DNA from: an uncultured Muribaculaceae bacterium
Lineage (GTDB): Bacteria > Bacteroidota > Bacteroidia > Bacteroidales > Muribaculaceae
Length of the DNA: 64,000 nt
Assembly: GCA_910579675.1 (NCBI GenBank)
Contig: CAJTUF010000005.1
Location: 94,553-158,552, forward strand
Reading direction: 5' to 3'
The notes below the pieces were generated by a model. That model saw only the letters and a program-made list of their open reading frames with translations. It was not told the origin of the DNA and did no database searches. The position numbers and the translations under genes were made by a program. Positions 17,266-26,209 of this stretch are shown in pieces; positions within the stretch are counted from its first letter, which is position 1, and each line of letters starts with the position of its first letter.

Positions 17266-17313
17266 ACAGGCCCACAACTCAGTTAAGTAACCTACTATCC
17301 CCACAACTACGAT

Positions 17314-18525
17314 ATGTCAACCGCCATACCAGTACTGACCCTCCGCCGCGGCAAGGAAGAGAGCCTGCTGCGTTTCCATCCATGGGTGTTTTCGGGGGCG
17401 ATAGCCACCGACACCTCCGGCCTCGAAGAGGGCGCTACGGTCAAGATCGCCGCTGCCGACGGCTCCCTCCTCGGCATAGGCCACTACCAGATCGGAAGCA
17501 TTGCCGTGAGGCTCCTCGCTATGGGACGTGAGGCCGCCTCGTTGGCCGAAACCGGCTTCGACGAATCTTTTTACATCAACCGGCTTGCCGAGGCTTTCCG
17601 TCTCCGCCAGTCGCTCGGACTGATCCGGCCCGACAATAATGCCTACCGTCTGGTGCATGGCGAGGGCGATTTCCTCCCCGGCCTGATTGTCGACATATAT
17701 GGCGACACCGCAGTGGTGCAGGCCCACTCCGTCGGTATGCACTACGCCCGCAACATTATAGCCGACGCTCTCACGTCGCTCCCCGAGCTCGCCATTGCCA
17801 ATGTTTACTATAAGAGCGAGACCACTCTCCCATTCAAGGCTCAGCTCGATCCTGTCAATGACTACATTCTCGGCTCTTACTCGGGCAATGAAGCGCTCGA
17901 AAACGGACTCCGGTTTCATATCGACTGGCTCCGTGGACAAAAAACAGGCTTCTTTGTCGACCAGCGCGACAACCGGTCGCTTCTCGAGCGGTTTGCCCGC
18001 GGGCGCAGGGTGCTCAATATGTTCTGCTACACCGGCGGATTTTCGGTATATGCCATGCGCGGTGAGGCTAAGAAGGTGGTATCGGTCGATTCATCGGCCA
18101 AAGCCATAGCGCTTACCGACGCTAATGTAGGGCTCAACTTCCCCGGCGACACACGCCATGAAGCAGTGGCCGTTGATGCCTTCCGCTATCTGGCCGATAT
18201 GGAGCAGGACGCATTCGACCTCATAATCCTCGATCCCCCGGCCTTTGCCAAGCACCGTGGAGCCATCCGCAACGCTCTCCGCGGCTACCAGCGCCTCAAC
18301 GCCGCCGCGATGGAAAAGATTGCTCCCGGAAGCATACTCTTCACTTTCTCATGCTCGCAAGCCATCACGCGCGAGCAGTTCCGCCTTGCTGTGTTCTCGG
18401 CAGCAGCCCAGACCGGACGCCGCGTGCGCATCCTCCATCAGCTCACACAGCCCGCCGACCATCCGGTCAACATCTACCATCCCGAAGGCGAATACCTCAA
18501 AGGGCTCATACTCTATGTAGAGTGA
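17314..18525 (+). CDS. rlmI: 23S rRNA (cytosine-C5) methyltransferase, RlmI family
   Basis: 403 residues. An N-terminal PUA domain (about 5-80, LRRGKEESLLRFHPWVFSGAI) is followed by a central linker domain and a Rossmann methyltransferase domain with SAM motif VLNMFCYTGGFSVYAMRG, VVSVDSSAKAI and catalytic LDPPAFAK; TFSCSQ follows later. Family members methylate 23S rRNA C1962. It is the last gene of the rightward cluster and is convergent with pdxB. Confidence 0.9.
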   Translation: MSTAIPVLTLRRGKEESLLRFHPWVFSGAIATDTSGLEEGATVKIAAADGSLLGIGHYQIGSIAVRLLAMGREAASLAETGFDESFYINRLAEAFRLRQSLGLIRPDNNAYRLVHGEGDFLPGLIVDIYGDTAVVQAHSVGMHYARNIIADALTSLPELAIANVYYKSETTLPFKAQLDPVNDYILGSYSGNEALENGLRFHIDWLRGQKTGFFVDQRDNRSLLERFARGRRVLNMFCYTGGFSVYAMRGEAKKVVSVDSSAKAIALTDANVGLNFPGDTRHEAVAVDAFRYLADMEQDAFDLIILDPPAFAKHRGAIRNALRGYQRLNAAAMEKIAPGSILFTFSCSQAITREQFRLAVFSAAAQTGRRVRILHQLTQPADHPVNIYHPEGEYLKGLILYVE

Positions 18526-18552
18526 CAGCGCTCCCTGACCGATCATAAAAGG

Positions 18553-18593
18553 CTATCGCCCGGAATCAGCGTCAACGCGGTTCCGGGCGATAG
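18553..18593 (-). terminator. Intrinsic terminator overlapping the pdxB 3' end
   Basis: 13-bp perfect arms CTATCGCCCGGAA (18553-18565) and its complement (18581-18593) around a 15-nt loop. On the minus strand the stem is followed by CCTTTTA. The promoter-proximal arm lies inside the last codons of pdxB (NYRPE), so the terminator is partly coding. It may also end rlmI transcripts. Confidence 0.7.
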
Positions 18594-19591
18594 TTGTAAT
18601 GGTTGCGGAGATATTCAAATCTATCAGGCTTATCTCGCAGGGCTGCCGTATCGGCCACCGGAGAATACGACCGGGCTATCGAGGCGGCATCGGGCGATTG
18701 AGCCACGCTCAGATCCATCCCCCTGCACTCTCCTGCCGCCGGGAGATTGAAATGTGAGGTAAACGCGTCGAGCGCCATCTGGGTGGCCCTCATCTTCCCT
18801 TCGAGCGAATAGCCTGCGATATGGGGTGTGGCAACCGACGCAAGTTCAAGCAGCTCGCGCGAGATAGCGGGCTCCCCCTCCCAGCAGTCGATCACCGGGC
18901 GCTTGATGATTCCCTCTTTCACTGCCTCGATAATAGCGGCGGTGTCGGCCACAGCTCCCCGCGCCGCATTGATCAGCAGGGGACGGCGCTCACACTGACT
19001 GAGAAACCGCGAGCCAAGGATATGAAAAGTGGCATCCGGTCCGTCGTGGGTCAGAGGGGTGTGGAAAGTAATGACATCTGCCTCCCGGGCAATATAATCG
19101 AGAGAGCAGAAACCCTCGCCGCCCTCGGCGCGTGCGCGTGGCGGATCGCAGATCAGCACCCTCATGCCGAGGCCGCGGGCCCATTGCTCTACAATCTTAC
19201 CCACATGGCCTGCACCAACAATGCCAAGAGTGGTGGATGGTCCGGCCTCATAGCCCTGCTCCATCAGCGCAGCTATCACATACTGGGCCACGCCCGGTGC
19301 ATTACACCCCGGAGCATTGGCAACAGCGATGCCACGCTCCCGGCACCACTCCATGTCGATATGGTCGGTGCCTATGGTGGCTGTGGCCACGAAGCTCACC
19401 TTCGATCCGGCAAGGAGGGCTGAATCAATGCGGGTACGGGTACGGACAATCAGAGCATCAGCCCCTGCAACAGCCTTGGGAGTGAAACACTCGGGATCGA
19501 GACGTGTCACCTCGGCTATACCGTCGAGGCGGTCGTCGACAAAGGGGATCCGGCTCTCTATTATGACATTAACACGTTTATTATTTTCCAT
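18572..19591 (-). CDS. pdxB: Erythronate-4-phosphate dehydrogenase
   Basis: 339 residues. It oxidises 4-phosphoerythronate in the DXP-dependent pyridoxal phosphate pathway. D-2-hydroxyacid dehydrogenase fold: NAD motif GIVGAGHVGKIVEQWARGLG, ATIGTDHID, the arginine of LINAARGAV, the Glu of WEGEP and the histidine of VATPHIAGYS. A C-terminal PdxB dimerisation segment (FEYLRNHYNYRPEPR) is present. The start at 19591 overlaps the upstream membrane-protein gene by 31 nt, and no later start suits. Confidence 0.94.
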   Translation of the reverse strand: MENNKRVNVIIESRIPFVDDRLDGIAEVTRLDPECFTPKAVAGADALIVRTRTRIDSALLAGSKVSFVATATIGTDHIDMEWCRERGIAVANAPGCNAPGVAQYVIAALMEQGYEAGPSTTLGIVGAGHVGKIVEQWARGLGMRVLICDPPRARAEGGEGFCSLDYIAREADVITFHTPLTHDGPDATFHILGSRFLSQCERRPLLINAARGAVADTAAIIEAVKEGIIKRPVIDCWEGEPAISRELLELASVATPHIAGYSLEGKMRATQMALDAFTSHFNLPAAGECRGMDLSVAQSPDAASIARSYSPVADTAALRDKPDRFEYLRNHYNYRPEPR

Positions 19592-20577
19592 ATATATAAA
19601 ACGGCAAACGCCACGGTGACGAGCGATATGGCCACCGTGCCTGCTCCAAGGCTACCGCGCTGACGAAAGCTGTAGAGCAGGGTCATAAAAAACGCCGTGC
19701 ACACATTGAGCAACGGTGCATAGAAATAGATATGATTGAAATCGATCACCGACAGGATCATGGTCATGATGCCAGTCACGGCAAAGAGTCCGAAAAAGGC
19801 CCGCGTGCGCGCGTTGCGTGCATAGACCTGCAACATGTCGAGCAATCCAGTCACTATTCCGGCAGCCATCACCACCACTGTGGCCGTGACGAGCCTCAGG
19901 GCCGGGCGATGCGATTCGGGAGCGAAGATACTTACCACTTCCGGCATAGAGAAGCTGCATGGCTCAATAAGCCCAAAAGCCCAGAGAACCCACAACGGCA
20001 CAAGAGTGCCCGCAAGCATGGCAATGATACACCTCATGCCCATCACCCTCATCTGCACGCACCCTGCAGCCATCACTATCAGATAGGGTATGAAACCATA
20101 GTCGATAAGCGAGCCGGCGCCCAGCATGACAAACACCAGAAGCACTCGCCTGGCCATGTCGGGACGCTGATACACACTGTAGAGGAGAAAAAATGAGGCT
20201 ATGGCCACAAGCACCAGCAAGCTGCCTCCGGTAAACTGCCCTGCGGCACCTGTTGCACCCTGCATCAGCATATAGAGGGCTGCGAAGAGCCATCCTGCAC
20301 CGCGAAGACCACGGATGAGGTTGAAACTGCGGTTGAGAAGCAGGATACCGGCCATGACGGCAAAGTCTACTCCCAGAGCCGCCAGCATCGAGAGCTCAGG
20401 CGAGTCGATCCATCTCGAGGGAATAGTAAGGCCAAAGCCTGTATTATCGGGCGGAAGAGCTGCATCGGCCCCGGCATACGCTCCTCCTATGGTCATAGCC
20501 GTCGAGGCGATGACCAGCAGGAGCGCAAACGACCGCGACCCCACAAGCCGTATGAGCGGTTGAGGATTGAAGGTCAA
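19561..20577 (-). CDS. Polytopic membrane protein of unknown function (DUF6427-like?)
   Basis: 338 residues with about nine to ten hydrophobic segments and very few charges. It has a conserved-looking start FNPQPLIRLVGSRSFALLLVIAS and no catalytic motif I can identify. It starts 4 nt after the purD stop and overlaps pdxB by 31 nt, so it is almost certainly co-transcribed with both. Bacteroidetes often have an uncharacterised membrane protein of this size beside purD, and DUF6427 is my best guess, made from context and general appearance only. Confidence 0.75.
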   Translation of the reverse strand: MTFNPQPLIRLVGSRSFALLLVIASTAMTIGGAYAGADAALPPDNTGFGLTIPSRWIDSPELSMLAALGVDFAVMAGILLLNRSFNLIRGLRGAGWLFAALYMLMQGATGAAGQFTGGSLLVLVAIASFFLLYSVYQRPDMARRVLLVFVMLGAGSLIDYGFIPYLIVMAAGCVQMRVMGMRCIIAMLAGTLVPLWVLWAFGLIEPCSFSMPEVVSIFAPESHRPALRLVTATVVVMAAGIVTGLLDMLQVYARNARTRAFFGLFAVTGIMTMILSVIDFNHIYFYAPLLNVCTAFFMTLLYSFRQRGSLGAGTVAISLVTVAFAVLYIWKIINVLMS

Positions 20578-20581
20578 TGTA

Positions 20582-21880
20582 TTAGGATATGGTTGCGGCC
20601 AGACGCAAGAGGTCGGAGCCTATGTCGCGACGATAATATTTACCGTCAAAATCAACTGTCTCGATGGCCTTGAACGAGCGTGAGAGAGCCTCCTCTACGC
20701 TATCGCCAAGACTACTGAATGCAATCACACGTCCACCGGAGGTGACCAGATTACCTTCGGCATTGCGGGTGGTTCCGGCATGGAACGCCACGGTGGCGTC
20801 GGTGTCGATGCTGTCAAGACCTTCAATCAATTTGCCCTTTGGATAGCTGCCGGGATAGCCGCCGCTCACTGCCATTACCGTCACTGCGGCGCGAGGATCA
20901 TGAGCAAGCTCTACGTCGGCAAGATCACCCTTGGCGGCGCCTACAAGTGCTGGCACAAGGTCGGAAGCGATGCGGAGCATAACGGCCTCGGTCTCGGGAT
21001 CACCCATTCTCACATTGTATTCGATCACCATAGGCTCGCCCTCTACGCTTATGAGGCCGAGGAAGATAAATCCACGGTAGTCTATGCCTCGGCGGCCAAG
21101 ACCCTCGAGGGTGGGGAGGATTATGCGGTCCTCTACCTTTTTCATAAACTCGTTGTCGGCAAACACCACGGGGCTCACAGCACCCATGCCGCCGGTGTTG
21201 GGGCCGGTATCACCTTCGCCGATACGCTTGTAGTCCTTGGCCACGGGTAGCACCCTGTAGCCTCCATGACCGTCGGTGAGCACAAATACCGAACACTCTA
21301 TGCCACTCAGAAATTCCTCGATCACCACTGTGGCGCTCGCGCCGCCAAACATACCCGAAAGCATCTCGCGGAGCGACGCCTTGGCCTCTTCGAGGGTGGG
21401 AAGGATGAGCACTCCCTTTCCTGCGGCAAGACCGTCGGCCTTCAGCACATAGGGCGGATTGAGAGTAGCAAGAAATTGTTCACCCTCAGCCAAGGTTTCG
21501 GCGGTGAAGGAGCGATAGGCGGCTGTAGGAATACCCATCTCGGTCATAAATTCCTTGGCAAAGTCCTTGCTCCCCTCGAGGGCAGCGCCATCGGCGCCGG
21601 GGCCCACGATGAGCAGGTCGGGCTTGCGGGTTGCGAAAAAGTCGCGGATACCGGCCACGAGCGGATCCTCGTTGCCCACTACGAGCAGATCTATGTTCTC
21701 GCGCTCCACCACGGCCGCCACGGCCTCGAAATCGGTGGGCTTGAGTATGATATTGGTGCCATAGGCTTCGGTGCCGCCGTTGCCGGGGGCAATGAAGAGA
21801 CGTGTGCAGAGGGGGCTGCGGCTTATCTTATAGGCCAGGGCGCTTTCGCGGCCGCCTGAGCCGAGGAGCAATATATTCAT
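20582..21880 (-). CDS. purD: Phosphoribosylamine-glycine ligase (GARS)
   Basis: 432 residues, the usual length for PurD. It makes glycinamide ribonucleotide from phosphoribosylamine, glycine and ATP. Visible: N-terminal GSGGRESALAYKISRS, the ATP-grasp core with YVLKADGLAAGKGV, TVVIEEFLSGIECSVF, the invariant TGGMGA, and RMGDPETEAVM with the metal-binding acids. It is second in a leftward group after the THUMP methyltransferase (80 nt gap) and precedes the membrane protein by 4 nt. No separate promoter box found. Confidence 0.97.
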   Translation of the reverse strand: MNILLLGSGGRESALAYKISRSPLCTRLFIAPGNGGTEAYGTNIILKPTDFEAVAAVVERENIDLLVVGNEDPLVAGIRDFFATRKPDLLIVGPGADGAALEGSKDFAKEFMTEMGIPTAAYRSFTAETLAEGEQFLATLNPPYVLKADGLAAGKGVLILPTLEEAKASLREMLSGMFGGASATVVIEEFLSGIECSVFVLTDGHGGYRVLPVAKDYKRIGEGDTGPNTGGMGAVSPVVFADNEFMKKVEDRIILPTLEGLGRRGIDYRGFIFLGLISVEGEPMVIEYNVRMGDPETEAVMLRIASDLVPALVGAAKGDLADVELAHDPRAAVTVMAVSGGYPGSYPKGKLIEGLDSIDTDATVAFHAGTTRNAEGNLVTSGGRVIAFSSLGDSVEEALSRSFKAIETVDFDGKYYRRDIGSDLLRLAATIS

Positions 21881-21960
21881 GTCACAAGTGGTGGGGGGAT
21901 GAAATAATGATTGTGTTGTGGAGATTAGTCAGAGAAGAGTTTCTACGGCTGTGATGGTCG

Positions 21961-23580
21961 TCAGTCCTTGCGCTTCCAGCCCTTGCGGCTACGCATCACC
22001 ACGCCGCCGGCGCCGGGGGTCGACTGGCTGGGAGGGAGCGAGGGCTGCTTGTCGATGAGCATGCGAAGGGCTTCGGCGCTGTGGCGACGTGCCAGCGGAT
22101 TTTCGCTCACTTCGCGCTCCGGCCTCTCGGCACCCTTGTCGGGGCGGGGCTTGCGGTCGAAGCGTCGCGCGTCGGCCGGACGGTCAGCCCGGGTAGGACG
22201 GTCACCGTAGCCGGGGCGTCCACCGGGCTTGCGGCTCCCTTCGGCTTTGCGCTTGCCATCTTTGGGAAAGCGATCTTTGCTGTCTTTGGAGCCACGCTCC
22301 TTGCCGCTCTTTCCGCGCGGCTTCTCAGGGCGACGCGAATCGGTGGCTGTGCTGCCCCCGGCTGCCTTAAAGCTCTTCATGTCGCCATCGAAGAGTATAT
22401 ACTCGCGGAGCTCACACTCCAGCTTGCCGTTGAGCACCGGCATCTTGAGCGAAGCCCGCAGGCCTATCTCGTTGAAATATTCATCATGATAGCCTATTAC
22501 CCAGGCATGATAGCCCTTGAAGTGCTCCTTGAGCTTACTGCCGAGCAGGGCGTAGAGGCCGTTCATATCGTCGACACTTATGCGCTCGCCATAGGGCGGA
22601 TTGGTCACCATCACACCGGGACGCCCATCCTCCGGAGCGGCATCCCATTTACTCAGGGCCTTGATCTCCAAGGTGATATACTTGCCCACACCCGCCTGCT
22701 TGATATTCCGCTCGGCTATGGCTATAGCTTTGGGGCTTATGTCGGCACCGTAAATCCCACATTTGGGGGTACGCTCGGCGCTGTCGTCGTTGTAAATGCT
22801 CTCAAAGAGATCGCGGTCGAAGTCGGGCCATGTCTCGAAAGCAAATTTCGCGCGGTACACTCCCGGCATGATGCCGGCGGCAATCAGCGCGGCTTCTATA
22901 AGGAAAGTACCCGAGCCACACATGGGGTCGACAAAGGGCTGGTCGCCGCGCCACCCGCTGCGGAGTATAATGCCGGCGGCAAGCACCTCGCTGATGGGGG
23001 CTTCGGTCTGCTCCACGCGGTAGCCGCGCTTGTGGAGACTCTCGCCCGACGAGTCGAGGCTCAGGGTGACATCGCTGCCCGAGATGTGGACATTGATAGC
23101 CACATCGGCATCCTGAAGGCGCACACCCGGACGGCATCCCTCGCCATAGCGGTCCTGAAACCAGTCAACCACCGCATCCTTAACCTTATAGGTGACATAA
23201 CGCGAGTTGGTAAACTCGTCGCTATATACAGCTCCTGAGTCGATGGTAAATGTCGAATCTACGCCGAGCAGCGATCCCCAGTCAAACTCCTTGGCTCTCG
23301 AATAGAGCTCCTCGGGGTCGCGGGCGGTGAAGGTGCAGATGGGCTTGAGGATACGCAAAGCAGTGCGACACTGCATATTGGCGCGATACATTGTCTCGAG
23401 AGTGCCGTCGAAGGTCACGCTGCGACGTCCGGGCTCCACGTTTTCAGCGCCTGGAAGGGCGCGTATCTCGTCGGCAAGGATATCTTCGAGGCCCTGCATG
23501 GTCTTGGCCACCATAGCAAAGCGTTCCGGAGTGGGAGCGGCCTGATTGTCGGTCACACTCTGTTGCTCGTTCTTTTCCAT
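21961..23580 (-). CDS. THUMP-domain SAM-dependent RNA methyltransferase with basic C-terminal tail
   Basis: 539 residues from ATG 23580 (MEKNEQQSVTD), which overlaps the cysE stop as TAATG; the frame is open further upstream, but that part lies inside cysE. Residues about 20-190 hold the ferredoxin-like/THUMP region, and then a Rossmann methyltransferase domain follows with DPMCGSGTFLIEAALIA, YGADISPKAI and catalytic NPPYGER. This is the RlmL/YpsC (YcbY-N) class that makes m2G in rRNA; the exact target is by family. The last about 135 residues are a low-complexity K/R/G/D-rich tail absent from typical members, probably a disordered RNA-binding extension. Confidence 0.9.
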   Translation of the reverse strand: MEKNEQQSVTDNQAAPTPERFAMVAKTMQGLEDILADEIRALPGAENVEPGRRSVTFDGTLETMYRANMQCRTALRILKPICTFTARDPEELYSRAKEFDWGSLLGVDSTFTIDSGAVYSDEFTNSRYVTYKVKDAVVDWFQDRYGEGCRPGVRLQDADVAINVHISGSDVTLSLDSSGESLHKRGYRVEQTEAPISEVLAAGIILRSGWRGDQPFVDPMCGSGTFLIEAALIAAGIMPGVYRAKFAFETWPDFDRDLFESIYNDDSAERTPKCGIYGADISPKAIAIAERNIKQAGVGKYITLEIKALSKWDAAPEDGRPGVMVTNPPYGERISVDDMNGLYALLGSKLKEHFKGYHAWVIGYHDEYFNEIGLRASLKMPVLNGKLECELREYILFDGDMKSFKAAGGSTATDSRRPEKPRGKSGKERGSKDSKDRFPKDGKRKAEGSRKPGGRPGYGDRPTRADRPADARRFDRKPRPDKGAERPEREVSENPLARRHSAEALRMLIDKQPSLPPSQSTPGAGGVVMRSRKGWKRKD

Positions 23581-24530
23581 TATCTTATGTTGGTCTTGTT
23601 GATTGCTTGTTGTGTTTTGTCTGACGATGGCGACTGGATGATGCGCTCGCCGGGAGCCACATCGGTGGTCACCCACAGATTGCCCCCTATCACGGCACCG
23701 TCGCCCACGGTGATACGGCCCAAAAGAGTGGAATTGGAGTAGATCACCACTCCATTGCCTATCACCGGATGGCGTGGCAACCCCTTTATGGCATTGCCCT
23801 CTTCATCGGTGGGAAAACTGCGCGCCCCGAGGGTGACTCCTTGGTATATCCTCACGTCGCGCCCTATCACAGCCGTCGCGCCGATCACCACTCCCGTGCC
23901 GTGATCGATCATGAGCCCCTCACCTATCGTCGCTCCGGGATGGATATCGATACCCGTCTCGCTGTGGGCCATCTCGGTGATCATGCGGGGCACAACCGGC
24001 ACCCCTAACTCATGGAGCTCGTGGGCCACGCGATAATTGGCCGTGGCCTTGAGGCCGGGATAGCAAAACACCACCTCGTTGACACTCGACGCGGCGGGAT
24101 CACCCCGGAAGGTGGCTGCGGCATCGGCCATAAGCACCTTGCGCAGCCGCGGAAGTGTGGAGATGAATGAGGTGGCTATGTCGGTGGCGCGCTCCCGCAG
24201 CTTGTCGAGCGGATAGCACCCGCCGCTGCCGAAACATATTCCGGCTGCTATCTGAACCGACAGAAGGCTATGCAGCTCCTCGAGCCAGAGCCCTACATGA
24301 AATGCAAGATTGCGCTCAGTGGCCTCGGCATCGCCGAAAAAGCCCGGAAACACCAACGCCCGGCAGAGACCGATGATGCGCTTGATATCCGACGCACTCG
24401 GAAGGGGCTGCCCGCCGCCGTCGCTGAGCCATAACGCATCTATGGCCGACGTGTCGGCCAGTAAGCGCCCGGCGCTGCCAAGCACTTCATCGTAGCGGCG
24501 CCCTGCGCCGCAGCTGCTGTCGGTTATCAT
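23580..24530 (-). CDS. cysE: Serine O-acetyltransferase (EpsC/CysE type)
   Basis: 316 residues. It acetylates L-serine with acetyl-CoA as the first step of cysteine synthesis. An N-terminal helical domain (about 1-170) precedes a left-handed beta-helix of hexapeptide repeats with HPGATIGEGLMIDHGTGVVIG and GVTLGA; the catalytic Asp/His pair of the family (MIDHG) is present. The stop overlaps the following methyltransferase start by one base (TAATG). A -7 box at 24586-24593 and a 5' hairpin lie upstream. Confidence 0.92.
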   Translation of the reverse strand: MITDSSCGAGRRYDEVLGSAGRLLADTSAIDALWLSDGGGQPLPSASDIKRIIGLCRALVFPGFFGDAEATERNLAFHVGLWLEELHSLLSVQIAAGICFGSGGCYPLDKLRERATDIATSFISTLPRLRKVLMADAAATFRGDPAASSVNEVVFCYPGLKATANYRVAHELHELGVPVVPRMITEMAHSETGIDIHPGATIGEGLMIDHGTGVVIGATAVIGRDVRIYQGVTLGARSFPTDEEGNAIKGLPRHPVIGNGVVIYSNSTLLGRITVGDGAVIGGNLWVTTDVAPGERIIQSPSSDKTQQAINKTNIR

Positions 24531-24552
24531 ATTGTCAATGAATGGGTGAGGA

Positions 24553-24575
24553 GGGCCATGCGTCAGGCATGGCCC
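24553..24575 (-). promoter_or_regulatory. Hairpin at the 5' end of the cysE transcript
   Basis: Perfect 9-bp arms GGGCCATGC (24553-24561) and GCATGGCCC (24567-24575), 5-nt loop. It lies between the -7 box and the start codon at 24530 with no T-run, so it would be a stable 5'-UTR stem rather than a terminator. Confidence 0.5.
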
Positions 24576-24585
24576 GTTATGTCTG

Positions 24586-24593
24586 CAAAATTA
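24586..24593 (-). promoter_or_regulatory. -7 box of cysE
   Basis: TAATTTTG on the minus strand, 55 nt upstream of the cysE start. Confidence 0.55.
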
Positions 24594-24666
24594 CTCATAA
24601 TCTGCAAAACATCACTCAGACAAAGGCAAAAAAAACTTGCTCCCGGGAGTGGCGGAGCTCAATGGA

Positions 24667-25560
24667 TCAGAGATAAGCCGCCAGCATGCGCTTGCCCTCG
24701 GGGCTAAGCAGCCCTGCCACGTCAGCGGGCGCCACCGGCACCATGATGATGCCCATCGCATAAGGGCCTATCTCATACTGGCCATATTGGAATTCGATCA
24801 TACCCGACTTGTCGACGCTCATCCCCGACGGCGCCGGAAGCGTATCGGTGAAGAATCCCGCAGATTTGAAATTGTCAGGGCGGCACCCTGAGCGTTCGGC
24901 CAAAGCCGACGATATGATTTTCATAACATCGGCCTCACTCCCCGGCTTGAACAGATAAGCCATGGTGACCGGCGCTCCGGCGGCAAGATCGTAGGTGAGT
25001 GGAGTGACGGCAGTGTTGGGATGCGCGCCACCCATATACGATGAAGATGTCACCATATAGGTCACAAACGCGGGAGTGAGAGCCGTGCGCGATATGTCGG
25101 TGGTGAGGGTCCAGTGGCCCGACGCAAGCTCAGGCGCTGTGAAATCGTGGGTCACCTTGCCGGGCCCGGGGAGCACTCCGGCTGTATCGGCCAGAAATGC
25201 TGTCACGGCATCTGCCACAGGCATATCACCATGGCGGCCAAAGGCGGCCCGACCCAACGTGTCGGCCAGCGCAGCCAGATCGGCATTCCCGATCTCGCGC
25301 GGCCATTCCGCCGACACGGCCACTGTGTAGAGACACCTCTGCCCGTCGAGCTCAAACTCGTAGGTGCGGGCCGCATTGACAAGAGTGGCGTGCAGATCGA
25401 GGGTGTCGATTTCGCCATCGGAAGCATCTACCGGCACCGAAGCCACAACGTCGGCATCCCGGTCGTCATCGCGGCCGGAGTTATAGTCGGAGCTGCAAGC
25501 CGATGCGGCAAGCACAATGAGGGTGATGGCCGAAACGGCCGGGATCAGAAGGTGTCGCAT
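24667..25560 (-). CDS. DUF3298 domain lipoprotein
   Basis: 297 residues. A signal peptide ends at a lipobox-like ASAC (cysteine about residue 22), followed by an acidic linker. Residues about 60-150 resemble the DUF4163 region, and residues about 160-297 match DUF3298 (TSSSYMGGAHPNT, LAAGAPVTMAYLF, FQYGQYEIGPYAMG). This pair of domains also occurs in RsiV-like proteins, where it binds lysozyme, but no sigma-factor partner is near. It is probably a lipoprotein exposed to the periplasm or cell surface; function unknown. Confidence 0.82.
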   Translation of the reverse strand: MRHLLIPAVSAITLIVLAASACSSDYNSGRDDDRDADVVASVPVDASDGEIDTLDLHATLVNAARTYEFELDGQRCLYTVAVSAEWPREIGNADLAALADTLGRAAFGRHGDMPVADAVTAFLADTAGVLPGPGKVTHDFTAPELASGHWTLTTDISRTALTPAFVTYMVTSSSYMGGAHPNTAVTPLTYDLAAGAPVTMAYLFKPGSEADVMKIISSALAERSGCRPDNFKSAGFFTDTLPAPSGMSVDKSGMIEFQYGQYEIGPYAMGIIMVPVAPADVAGLLSPEGKRMLAAYL

Positions 25561-25831
25561 AATGTCGGATCAATATAAGGTTTTAAGAGTGGCGGGGTGT
25601 GGCCGTCCACTGCCTATCAACGCTGCAAGTGGTGCAATTGTTACCTCCCGAGGGGCGCCACCAAGCCCCTTTAACCATTATTAACAACAGCCCATCCCTA
25701 TCTGAAACACATTGTAAGGGCATTTTAACCCATCTCCGAGTGCAAGTTATTAGCTAAATATTTCCGTATTAGGAAAATTTTGTGTTACTTTGCAGCCACA
25801 AATTGATATCACTAATCTAAAATAAGGAACA
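25561..25831. other. Intergenic region between the lipoprotein gene and acpP
   Basis: 271 nt between divergent genes. It holds a small hairpin (GGGGC 25652-25656, GCCCC 25665-25669), an inverted repeat TTTCC/GGAAA (25761-25776) next to the acpP promoter, and the acpP -7 box. No convincing leftward -7 box for the lipoprotein gene was found. Confidence 0.45.
25785..25792 (+). promoter_or_regulatory. -7 box of acpP
   Basis: TTACTTTG, one base off TAnnTTTG, 39 nt upstream of the acpP ATG. The dyad at 25761-25776 would overlap the -33 region. Confidence 0.5.
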
Positions 25832-26071
25832 ATGGCAGATATTGCAAATCGTGTAAAAGAGATTATCGTCGACAAGCTCGGCGTGGACGAAAACGAAGTT
25901 AAGCCCGAAGCCGGCTTCACCACCGATCTCGGCGCTGACAGCCTCGACACCGTAGAGCTCATCATGGAGTTCGAGAAGGAATTCGGCATCGAAATTCCCG
26001 ACGAAAAGGCCGAGGGCATCAAGACCGTTGCCGACGCTATCGCTTACATCGAAGCCAACGCTGCTGAATAA
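25832..26071 (+). CDS. acpP: Acyl carrier protein
   Basis: 79 residues, small and acidic, with the phosphopantetheine attachment serine in GADSLDTVELIM (about Ser38). It carries growing acyl chains in type II fatty acid synthesis in the cytoplasm. The preceding sequence ATAAGGAACA is a modest purine-rich leader. fabF follows after 138 nt containing a hairpin with a T-run, so the two genes may be differentially expressed from one promoter. Confidence 0.98.
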   Translation: MADIANRVKEIIVDKLGVDENEVKPEAGFTTDLGADSLDTVELIMEFEKEFGIEIPDEKAEGIKTVADAIAYIEANAAE

Positions 26072-26121
26072 GCTAATCCCTGAACCATAATCCGCTCAGG
26101 AATAGCCCACAGCAATACCAC

Positions 26122-26166
26122 AGCCCGGCATGCGCCCCTCGGGCGGGTGCCGGCTTTCCTTTTTCT
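26122..26166 (+). terminator. Terminator or attenuator between acpP and fabF
   Basis: AGCCCGGCA..GCGCCC and GGGC..TGCCGGCT form a GC-rich stem with one bulge, followed by TTTCCTTTTT. It would let most transcripts end after acpP and a fraction continue into fabF. Confidence 0.65.
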
Positions 26167-26209
26167 CCCCTATCCACCTTTTCCCGACTATTTTTCCTCC
26201 CTTTAATAT

